From JANXSF01 sp031394025 (GTDB taxonomy: Bacteria > Acidobacteriota > Terriglobia > Bryobacterales > Bryobacteraceae): a stretch of DNA of 9,208 bases. The stretch covers positions 1-9,208 of the forward strand of contig JANMWO010000126.1 of the NCBI GenBank assembly GCA_031394025.1. Reading direction: 5' to 3'. Within the stretch, counting starts at the first letter, position 1, and each line of letters begins with the position of its first letter. Positions 1-6,428 of the stretch are shown here, piece after piece. A program made the translations under genes and the position numbers. The notes beneath the pieces were generated by a model. That model was given only the letters and a program-made list of their open reading frames with translations. It ran no database searches and was not told where the DNA came from.

Positions 1-143
1 CCTTTGAGCTTTGCCTCAAACCAGGCCCGAGCACGCAGCCAGGTATCGGTCCAGGCAACGCGCTGGGCACCGTTGTCGTCAGCGGTAAGCGTGCGCAGTT
101 CTTTAAGTTCTTCGATGGTTCGTTTGGGATTGAGTAGCATCAT
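1..143 (-). CDS. N-carbamoyl-amino-acid hydrolase / beta-ureidopropionase (M20 type), N-terminal fragment
   Basis: Only the first 47 codons are inside the window; the gene runs off the left edge. The fragment reads MMLLNPKRTIEELKEL, then an acidic Gly-Ala stretch, then RVAWTDTWLRARAWFEAKL. This matches the start of the metal-dependent M20-family carbamoylases and allantoate amidohydrolases (a helix with 'L.EL', then a 'G..R.a.T..d..AR.W...' element). The metal ligands lie further downstream and cannot be seen. In this pathway position it would hydrolyse N-carbamoyl-beta-alanine to beta-alanine, CO2 and ammonia, the last step of reductive pyrimidine breakdown. The start ATG overlaps the TGA of the preceding small gene as ATGA (140-143). 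No good ribosome binding site precedes it, so reinitiation is likely. A second ATG follows directly. Allantoate amidohydrolase or an L-carbamoylase for hydantoin use are alternatives that the fragment cannot separate. Confidence 0.75.
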   Translation of the reverse strand, partial: MMLLNPKRTIEELKELRTLTADDNGAQRVAWTDTWLRARAWFEAKLK

Positions 144-355
144 GGTTTTGACCGGGACTTAACTTCCATGAATTGTCGATTGACAAAACGGCCCGTAGTT
201 CGCTGGCCGTTCTCTTCGATCCGCACAAGCAATCCGGGGAGTTCCGCATGTTGTTCGTAGTGCGGAAATGGTTGACTATTGAGATATTCGATAACTCGTT
301 GACGACCCCTAGGAGTGTCCACCGATTCCAGGCATTCAGAAAGTTTGTGGTCCAT
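140..355 (-). CDS. Small 71-residue protein of unknown function in the pyrimidine-degradation operon
   Basis: I do not recognise this protein. It is 71 residues, hydrophilic, with no signal peptide or membrane segment, one cysteine (residue 8) and a basic tail (VKSRSKP). The middle reads like a compact folded unit: a predicted helix around RGRQRVIEYLNSQ, then PFPHYE, then PGLLVRIEENGQRTTGRFVNRQF, which looks like two or three beta strands with a turn at ENG. It is likely real. Its ATG overlaps the dihydropyrimidinase stop by one base (TAATG, 353-357), with GGGAG nine bases upstream at 365-369. Its TGA overlaps the carbamoylase ATG by four bases. That places it as a translationally coupled gene between two consecutive enzymes of the pathway. 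A role as accessory subunit, regulator or coupling peptide is inference only. No reading frame of comparable support overlaps it. Confidence 0.72.
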   Translation of the reverse strand: MDHKLSECLESVDTPRGRQRVIEYLNSQPFPHYEQHAELPGLLVRIEENGQRTTGRFVNRQFMEVKSRSKP

Positions 356-1734
356 TAAAAGTAACTCCCTTCGCGCTTCAACAACTTGCCTCTTCCGCGC
401 TCCCCAACGAATTCCCCATTGCGCACTTGCACCTTGCCACGCACTGTAACTTCCGTTGGTCGGCCTTCAATCATCATTCCTTCAAACCCGTTGTAGTCGT
501 TGTTAACATGCTGCGTGCTGGCGGAGATGATGCCTTTTGCTGACGGATCGTAAACAACCAGGTCAGCGTCACTGCCCACCGCGATGGTGCCCTTACGAGG
601 GAACAGCCCGAAAATCTTGGCGGCACGAGTGCTAGCCGCATCGACGAAACGGTGAAGATCTAGCGGGCCACGATTCACTCCATACGTATAGAGCAGATTC
701 ACGCGATCTTCAATCGCTGGGATGCCGTTGGGGATGTTGGTGAATACTGCTTTGCCCAGCAACTTTTGTTCTGTATCGAAGGGGCAATGATCGGTTCCCA
801 CCGTGTCGATAAACCCTTGGGCCAAGGCGGTCCACAAGACTTTCTGATTGCGCTTGTCACGCAGGGGCGGCGACATAATGTGCTTCAACCCCTCCACGCC
901 TTTACGTTCAGCGTAGGTTTTATCCAGCATGAAATGCGGAATCACAGACTCTATAAAAATCCGCACACCGCGCGATTTGGCAGCCATTGCCGCCTTCAAT
1001 GCCGGTTCACAGGAAAGATGAACCACATACCCCGCTGCCCCGGTGTTTTCTAAAAATGTTGCAAAGCGACCCGTTCCTTCCGCTTCAACCGATTCAGGGC
1101 GGCTGGGCTCGTGCCATTGAGGACCAGTCTTGCCCTCGGCTAGCAGACGTTGTTGTAAGCGACCCACCAGTTCAGCATTCTCGCAATGCGCTGTTACAAT
1201 GGCCCCCAACTTCTTCGCCAGCGTCAGCGTCTGGTACATTTCACGATCTTCTACCCCAAAGAAGTTCTGGTAGGCCAGGAAGATTTTGAAGGATGCAATG
1301 CCGTCGCGAACAATTTCCCGTAACTGCGATTCGGTCTCCTCGCCGTACTTAGTAACTGACATGTGAAAGGAATAATCGCAGGCACTATGACCTTCCGCCT
1401 TGGACTTCCACAAGTGATAGCCTTCCAGGGCATCTTCATTCCGATTGGGGCAACACATTTCAATGAAAGTGGTGGTGCCGCCAATCAACGCGGCGATGCT
1501 GCCGGTTTCATGCGTGTCTTTGGCAAATGTCGCCATGAACGGTAGGTAAATGTGGACGTGCGGATCAATGAAACCAGGGAATACCAGCTTGCCGGTGGCA
1601 TCAATCAACTCAGCATCAGGAGGCGCTTCCAAGTTCGTGCCAATGCGGGTGATGGTCTCATTTTCCGCGTAGATATCGGCATGATACCGGGAATCTGCTG
1701 TAACTACTTCGCCGTTCTTAATTAGGAGTGCCAT
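355..1734 (-). CDS. hydA: Dihydropyrimidinase / D-hydantoinase
   Basis: This is a cytoplasmic cyclic-amide hydrolase of 459 residues, the usual family length. It opens dihydrouracil or dihydrothymine to the N-carbamoyl-beta-amino acid, and many members also take 5-substituted hydantoins. The amidohydrolase binuclear metal site is complete: His59 and His61 in DPHVH, the lysine that becomes carboxylated at Lys150 (SFKIFLAY), His183 (TAHCENAE), His239 (VVHLSCEPA) and Asp315 (GTDHCPF). Substrate-binding residues of the family also appear to be present: Tyr155, Ser288 in MSPP and Asn336 in IPNGIPAIEDR. The gene starts 6 bases after the preA stop. No clear ribosome binding site precedes the ATG, so it is probably translated by coupling to preA. 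Its TAA overlaps the next ATG. Neighbouring preTA argues for dihydropyrimidine rather than hydantoin as the natural substrate. Allantoinase is less likely given the match to the dihydropyrimidinase motif set. Confidence 0.93.
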   Translation of the reverse strand: MALLIKNGEVVTADSRYHADIYAENETITRIGTNLEAPPDAELIDATGKLVFPGFIDPHVHIYLPFMATFAKDTHETGSIAALIGGTTTFIEMCCPNRNEDALEGYHLWKSKAEGHSACDYSFHMSVTKYGEETESQLREIVRDGIASFKIFLAYQNFFGVEDREMYQTLTLAKKLGAIVTAHCENAELVGRLQQRLLAEGKTGPQWHEPSRPESVEAEGTGRFATFLENTGAAGYVVHLSCEPALKAAMAAKSRGVRIFIESVIPHFMLDKTYAERKGVEGLKHIMSPPLRDKRNQKVLWTALAQGFIDTVGTDHCPFDTEQKLLGKAVFTNIPNGIPAIEDRVNLLYTYGVNRGPLDLHRFVDAASTRAAKIFGLFPRKGTIAVGSDADLVVYDPSAKGIISASTQHVNNDYNGFEGMMIEGRPTEVTVRGKVQVRNGEFVGERGRGKLLKREGSYF

Positions 1735-1740
1735 AAGTTA

Positions 1741-3126
1741 TTAGTGAATGTGAATGCCGACCTGATCGCGATACTGCTTCATCTTTTCCCAATCCTCAGT
1801 TACTTCCGGCTGACCTTTGCATATCTCATCCCACGTGATGGAGGTGCGGCCTGAAGGTTCTTCCACCATAGTGATGCAATGATCCACAGGGCAGACGTTG
1901 TAGCACAGGCGGCAACCTACGCAATCTGCTTCGCGAACAAGAACGGTGGGGCGCGTTTCGATTGCGGTTTGCTTTCCGTTGGAGCGCACGTCATAGGAAT
2001 GCGGCGGCACCACTTTGCCACTGGCATCAATCAGGTCAATACATTGGTGGGCCGTATCGTTGCAAGCCACATAGCAGATATCGCACTTGATGCACTTCGA
2101 TTGATCAATGCGAGCCACGGCGCGGAACGATAAATCGAAGTCCTTGAAATCGGAAACGCGATGGATGCTTTTGCCAATCACTTCATCCATGGTGGCAAAG
2201 CCTTTCGAATCCATCCAATTAGAAAGCCCGTCACAAAGATCTTCCACAATACGAAATCCGTAGTGCATCACGGCGGTGCAAACTTGCAGACTGCTTGCGC
2301 CCAACAGCAGGAACTCCGCCGCGTCCTTCCAGGTTGCGATTCCGCCCATGCCTGAGATAGGCAGCCTGGAACCAGCAACTATGGGATCGGTTCCTAAAGC
2401 AGCCAGCATGTTTAACGCGATGGGCTTCACCGCTGGCCCGGCATAGCCACCATGACCGCCTTTGCCACCAATGCTCGGCGTCAACTGAAGCGTATCCAGA
2501 TCCACGCCGATAATAGAATTCACCGTATTGATCAAAGACAATGCGTTGGCCTTTGCTGCAACTGCGGCGCGGGCTGGCACGACGATGTTGGTTATGTTCG
2601 GCGTCAGCTTCACAATCACAGGGATCTTAGAAACTTCCATTACCCACGAGGTGATCTGTTCGCAATATTCCGGCACTTGGCCAACAGCACTGCCCATGCC
2701 GCGTTCACTCATGCCATGCGGGCAGCCGTAGTTCAGCTCAATGCCATCGGCACCGGTGTCTTCAATGCGACGGACAATATCGTGCCAAGCCTCACGCTTC
2801 GATTCCACCATGGCCGATGCAATCACCGCACGATCAGGCCATGCCCGTTTCACTTCAGCCATCTCCCGCAGGTTGATTTCAATGGGACGATCGGAAATCA
2901 ATTCTACGTTGTTGATGGCCAGCATTTTCTGACTGCCAGAATGCCAGGCACCATAGCGATTGGAAACATTCAACACCGGTGGGCCAATGGTTTTCCAAAC
3001 AGCTCCTCCCCAACCGGCTTCGAATGCTTTGTGAATCTGCGCACCGGAATTGCTGGGTGGTGCAGAGGCCAACCAGAAAGGGTTTGGCGATTTAATGCCA
3101 GCAAAGTTGATGCTTAGATCAGCCAT
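1741..3126 (-). CDS. preA: NAD-dependent dihydropyrimidine dehydrogenase, catalytic subunit PreA
   Basis: PreA is the uracil/thymine-reducing subunit, 461 residues. Residues 1 to about 310 form a dihydroorotate-dehydrogenase-like FMN barrel. AVWKTIG (around 42-48) carries the FMN-contacting lysine. ELNYGCPHGMSERGMGSAVGQ holds Cys135, which lines up with the general-acid cysteine of mammalian dihydropyrimidine dehydrogenase (Cys671 there). SLINTVNS (around 197-204) and the SGMGGI phosphate-binding loop (258-263) follow. The C-terminus has two CxxCxxCxxxC [4Fe-4S] motifs, at Cys345/348/351/355 and Cys402/405/408/412. In the first, Asn replaces the usual Pro after the last Cys. Electrons come from PreT, whose gene overlaps this one by 8 bases. 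AGGAA lies about 8 bases before the ATG. In animals the two subunits are fused in one chain. The histidine-containing C-terminal tail (GIHIH) is unremarkable. Confidence 0.95.
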   Translation of the reverse strand: MADLSINFAGIKSPNPFWLASAPPSNSGAQIHKAFEAGWGGAVWKTIGPPVLNVSNRYGAWHSGSQKMLAINNVELISDRPIEINLREMAEVKRAWPDRAVIASAMVESKREAWHDIVRRIEDTGADGIELNYGCPHGMSERGMGSAVGQVPEYCEQITSWVMEVSKIPVIVKLTPNITNIVVPARAAVAAKANALSLINTVNSIIGVDLDTLQLTPSIGGKGGHGGYAGPAVKPIALNMLAALGTDPIVAGSRLPISGMGGIATWKDAAEFLLLGASSLQVCTAVMHYGFRIVEDLCDGLSNWMDSKGFATMDEVIGKSIHRVSDFKDFDLSFRAVARIDQSKCIKCDICYVACNDTAHQCIDLIDASGKVVPPHSYDVRSNGKQTAIETRPTVLVREADCVGCRLCYNVCPVDHCITMVEEPSGRTSITWDEICKGQPEVTEDWEKMKQYRDQVGIHIH

Positions 3127-4423
3127 GAGTAAGTTTCCTATGAATGGATTGCGCGGCCAATTTGCCGTCTTCTACAGCCATCACTGTGGATGCGGAACCC
3201 TTGGCGCGAATGCAATCGCCACCACTATAGACACCAGGAATGCTGGTTTGGAACTGTTGATCCACCTGAATGAATCCTTTCTCCGTGGTCAACCCAAGCA
3301 GCGCCGCGATAGTCGGTTTCTGTTGCCCAATGGCCTTCACCACTTGGTCGGCAGGCAGAATGAAGTAAGTGCCAGGGATAGGTTCCGGTGAAGGACGACC
3401 TGAAGCATCAGTTGCGCCCAGCTTCATTTGCTGACATAGAAGTCCACCTGCCACCATGCCCATCGGTTGCGTTAGAAAGCGAAACTCAACCCCTTCATTT
3501 TTCACAAACTCGTATTCATGCGGGTAGGCCGTCATTTCTTTATCGGTTCGGCGGTAGACCATGGTCACACGCTCAGCACCCAGACGTTTGGCAATGGTGG
3601 CGCAATCAATCGCCGTGTTCCCGGCGCCGATCACCACCACGTTGCGACCGATCTTCATGGTGGCGGCGTTGATCTTGCTCTGTTCAATATAGTAGAGCCC
3701 ATCCACAATACTTTCTTCGCCTGGAATATTCAAGGCAGGCGTTGCGCCCAAGCCCACGCTAAGAAATACTGCATCAAAATTCTTTTGAAGATCTGTGAAG
3801 GGAAGATTGCCACCCAGGTCAAACCCCGTTTCCACCTTGACGCCTAAGCGCTTAATCATTTCCACTTCGGCCAGCGATGCATCCACTGGCTCACGCAACG
3901 CGATGATGCCGTACGTGGAAAGTCCACCGGCCAATTCACGCTTTTCAAATATCGTGACGCTATGGCCTAGCCGCGCCAGGTTACCTGCACAGGAAAGTCC
4001 CGCTGGCCCCGCGCCCACTATCGCAACACGTTTCCCTGTCGGAATGCCGGGTCGGAAAACATCAATACCGCGCGTGGCAACATAGTCCATTGCATAGCGC
4101 TGCAGCCTGCCGATCATGATGGGCTTATGTTCCGAACCCAATACGCAGGCCCCTTCACACAATTCTTGAACTGGGCAAACGCGAGCGCAAGTGGAACCCA
4201 ACAGATTGGCATCCAAAATAGTGCGGGCTGATCCGATCAGGTTATCGGTGGAAATCTTCTTGATAAAACGAGGGACATCAATATGAGTGGGGCAGGCGTG
4301 GGTGCAAGGGGCGTCATAGCAGAATAAGCAACGGTTCGCTTCTACAATTGCCTCATGGCTGGTGAGCGGCGGCAAATGCTCCGCTAACGCCTGCTCTGGA
4401 TTAATCCGGCCGGTCTGATTCAA
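3119..4423 (-). CDS. preT: NAD-dependent dihydropyrimidine dehydrogenase, NAD(P)H/FAD subunit PreT
   Basis: PreT is the flavoprotein that oxidises NAD(P)H and passes electrons to PreA. I chose a TTG start at 4421-4423, giving 434 residues, because GGGAGG (4428-4433) lies just upstream of it. An in-frame TTG at 4439-4441 would add six residues but would place that ribosome binding site inside the gene. The N-terminal domain resembles the glutamate synthase small subunit and has two Fe-S motifs: Cys32/35/40/44 and Cys79/83/89/93. Gln108 in IGRLQRYA aligns with the unusual glutamine cluster ligand of mammalian dihydropyrimidine dehydrogenase. An FAD-binding GAGPAG follows at 137-142, an NAD(P)-binding IGAGNTA starts at 265, and the closing FAD motif GVYSGGDC is near 397-404. 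The end overlaps preA by 8 bases. Length and domain order match bacterial PreT. Confidence 0.93.
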   Translation of the reverse strand: MNQTGRINPEQALAEHLPPLTSHEAIVEANRCLFCYDAPCTHACPTHIDVPRFIKKISTDNLIGSARTILDANLLGSTCARVCPVQELCEGACVLGSEHKPIMIGRLQRYAMDYVATRGIDVFRPGIPTGKRVAIVGAGPAGLSCAGNLARLGHSVTIFEKRELAGGLSTYGIIALREPVDASLAEVEMIKRLGVKVETGFDLGGNLPFTDLQKNFDAVFLSVGLGATPALNIPGEESIVDGLYYIEQSKINAATMKIGRNVVVIGAGNTAIDCATIAKRLGAERVTMVYRRTDKEMTAYPHEYEFVKNEGVEFRFLTQPMGMVAGGLLCQQMKLGATDASGRPSPEPIPGTYFILPADQVVKAIGQQKPTIAALLGLTTEKGFIQVDQQFQTSIPGVYSGGDCIRAKGSASTVMAVEDGKLAAQSIHRKLTHG

Positions 4424-4427
4424 AACG

Positions 4428-4433
4428 CCTCCC
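4428..4433 (-). promoter_or_regulatory. Ribosome binding site deciding the preT start
   Basis: On the minus strand this reads GGGAGG, followed by CGTT and then a TTG codon. It is the best Shine-Dalgarno match near the preT start and supports initiation at 4423. No ATG is available nearby in frame, so the initiator codon is TTG. Confidence 0.6.
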
Positions 4434-4458
4434 AAAAGCAAAATCTAACTATATTTTT

Positions 4459-4486
4459 AGTGTAGACTCTTTTTACTTCCGGACAA
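4459..4486 (-). promoter_or_regulatory. Weak candidate promoter upstream of preT
   Basis: On the minus strand TTGTCC (4481-4486) and TACACT (4459-4464) are separated by 16 bases and fit a sigma-70 type -35/-10 pair loosely. A second AT-rich hexamer, TATAGT (4448-4453), lies closer to the gene but has no matching -35. The 49-base gap between the upstream gene's stop and preT is the largest inside the preT to carbamoylase series. A promoter here would let the catabolic genes be expressed apart from the DUF3857 genes. The imperfect palindrome AGTGTAGACT overlaps the -10, but it is too short to call an operator. Confidence 0.22.
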
Positions 4487-6428
4487 GAACCACCGGGGAT
4501 TGCTCGGTTGCACCAAACTTTCCGAAGAAGTCTCTAGCCTCTTTGAACTTTTCAACTGGGACCCAGGCCGATCTCAATTCCAATTCGCGCTCTCCGTAAA
4601 CTTTATTGTCTTGCTTGCGGAAAGACACTTTGTACGTTCCGAACTCAGATTCAATGGAACCAGAATCGGGAAATTCATCCACCGCAAATCCGGCGGGGAC
4701 TTCTAATTCAATACTCTCCTTAAACGACGCTGGCCTGATGATCAGAGGCTGTGTCCGTTTGGGATCGTTGACATTCGGCAACCCGGCGTAGCTCATCACA
4801 AACGGTTTCACCATCATCAATTTGCCTTGCATGGACCGGGCATAATTTGTTGCCGTGAAGTCAACCGCAAGGTGGAAAGTGTGTGCCGCAGCGTCTTCCT
4901 TGGGTTCTACTTTGGAAAGTTTGGCAGCCGCCGCGCCACGGGAAATACGCCGCTCTACTGATTTAACATAGTCCGGTAAGGATTGATTCTTGAATGCCCA
5001 AAGCGAGTCAAACGCTTCCTGCCCGGAACTGGTTTGTTGCAGTGATGCGGTTAGATCGCCTTCTGCAGTGACTTTCAATTGCACCTTCCGTTCCAGGTGA
5101 TTTACATCGGGCGTTGTAGTGGGCGTCTTGAAAATGTCGCCCAAATCCCCTGCCGCTAACAGAGCAAATGTGTCTTGTTCGTGATCGGGCACAAATCCAA
5201 AGGGCACGATTTCATCAGTAGGGTCGAACAAGAGTAAATGGCCGATGCCTGGAAAATCGAAAACTGCTGGACTCTTCACATCGTCAGCAACGCGCATGGC
5301 CAGAATGGCGTGGTTGAATTGCATGGGCGATGGCCACTCTTTACGGGTACGACGTGGATCTCCAGAATAGATCATCACCGGAAACGATTCCACGCCAATG
5401 GCCTTTAACAGGGTGCGCAAGTAGTTGGCTTTGTCCTTGCAATCACCATAGCCTTTGGCCATGATAGTGGCCGCTGGACGCGGCGTGTAACCCCCGCCGC
5501 GCGATAAATTCAGTTGTATGGATTCATAGCGGATGTGTTGAGCATACTCCGATAACGCCTTTAACTTTTCCCATTTCGTTGTAGCCTTGGCGGTGATTTT
5601 TTCCGCTTGGGTCTGCAATTCCGCAGTTACTTTTGCTGACGGATCTGAGACCTGCATTCCCCATGCTGAAACATCGCGCCACGTTTCAAACCTGGTTGAA
5701 GATGCACTGGGTGGTGGATATGCGGTCACCACTAAACGGGCATTCTGTGAAGATCTGCGTGGCGCACCGGGTTCCCGTTCAAACGGAGCAAGATTCACCA
5801 ACTGCCAACGATAGGAAGATCCGGAAACTTCCGGCTTTATTGTTTCCACATCCAGCCCACGAAACATCTTCGCTTCAGCCTTCCAATCAGCGGGCAGGTT
5901 CAGCACCATGGCCGAACGCAACGAAGGCAGATCATCTTGAAAATCGAAAATATATTGAGTAAAAACAGACTTTTCTTCAATGGTGGACTCGAAACCGAAG
6001 ATCGCTCCAGGGTCGGCATCGCTTGCGGCGTTGATCATCCGCACCTTTGCCTGCTCATACAATCCGCTGCCAGCACCCATTTCAGTAGCTTCCGCTTTAC
6101 CGTATTCTTTCACCTTGCCTGATGGCATGATGAGCCAACCTTTCATATCGCGAACTTTGCCGGTATCGGTGTAGTAAACATCCCCTTGGGATGCATGACG
6201 GGCACCTTCTTTGTTCAGAATTTTGACGGCATAGCGGGTGGTGCGCAGACGGCGTCCGCTAGCTTCCACCGTGGTGGACTCTTCGTTCACCAACACCACT
6301 GCCGATACTTTGGCAGCGTATTTGGGTAATGAGGATTGCCCCAATTCCTTAAGCCAACCCGGTGCGTTCTCCGCAGCGGAAAGGACGGAAGCCGCCAATA
6401 GGATGGGGAAAACCAGTCGCTGAATCAT
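4473..6428 (-). CDS. Secreted DUF3857 and transglutaminase-like protein, intact catalytic triad
   Basis: The protein has 651 residues. It begins with a probable signal peptide (MIQRLVFPILLAASVLSAAE) with a cleavage region near residue 19, so it is probably periplasmic. A DUF3857 beta-rich domain spans roughly residues 45-240, with the typical RYAVKILNKEG and later VFTQYIFDFQDD segments. A transglutaminase-like core follows at about 285-410 with Cys330 (GYGDCKDKANYLRTLL), His373 (QFNHAIL) and Asp402 (LLLFDPTD) as the papain-like triad. The remaining ~240 residues are beta-rich, with no motif I can name. The ATG overlaps the upstream gene's TGA as ATGA (6425-6428), with GAGG five bases before it. 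The family's substrate is generally unknown; cross-linking or peptidase activity on an envelope protein is possible. It is a divergent paralogue of the next upstream gene. Nothing in it points to pyrimidine metabolism. Confidence 0.88.
   Translation of the reverse strand: MIQRLVFPILLAASVLSAAENAPGWLKELGQSSLPKYAAKVSAVVLVNEESTTVEASGRRLRTTRYAVKILNKEGARHASQGDVYYTDTGKVRDMKGWLIMPSGKVKEYGKAEATEMGAGSGLYEQAKVRMINAASDADPGAIFGFESTIEEKSVFTQYIFDFQDDLPSLRSAMVLNLPADWKAEAKMFRGLDVETIKPEVSGSSYRWQLVNLAPFEREPGAPRRSSQNARLVVTAYPPPSASSTRFETWRDVSAWGMQVSDPSAKVTAELQTQAEKITAKATTKWEKLKALSEYAQHIRYESIQLNLSRGGGYTPRPAATIMAKGYGDCKDKANYLRTLLKAIGVESFPVMIYSGDPRRTRKEWPSPMQFNHAILAMRVADDVKSPAVFDFPGIGHLLLFDPTDEIVPFGFVPDHEQDTFALLAAGDLGDIFKTPTTTPDVNHLERKVQLKVTAEGDLTASLQQTSSGQEAFDSLWAFKNQSLPDYVKSVERRISRGAAAAKLSKVEPKEDAAAHTFHLAVDFTATNYARSMQGKLMMVKPFVMSYAGLPNVNDPKRTQPLIIRPASFKESIELEVPAGFAVDEFPDSGSIESEFGTYKVSFRKQDNKVYGERELELRSAWVPVEKFKEARDFFGKFGATEQSPVVLVRK

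Noticed and set aside
766..1289. Plus-strand open frames of 95 and 100 codons.
   Set aside because: They are antisense to the metal-site region of dihydropyrimidinase, low in recognisable motifs, and overlap each other. I treat them as shadows.
355..1734. Allantoinase as the identity of the amidohydrolase.
   Set aside because: The binding-pocket motifs (Tyr155, the MSPP serine, the IPNGIPAIEDR asparagine) and the adjoining preTA genes fit dihydropyrimidinase better.
2452..3117. A 221-codon open frame on the plus strand.
   Set aside because: It lies wholly antisense to preA, whose motifs are unmistakable. The translation is rich in His, Arg and Asn without domain structure, as expected for a shadow frame.
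4441..4472. A rho-independent terminator after the downstream DUF3857 gene.
   Set aside because: There is a run of A/T bases, but I find no GC-rich stem next to it. Only a short imperfect palindrome (AGTGTAGACT) is present.
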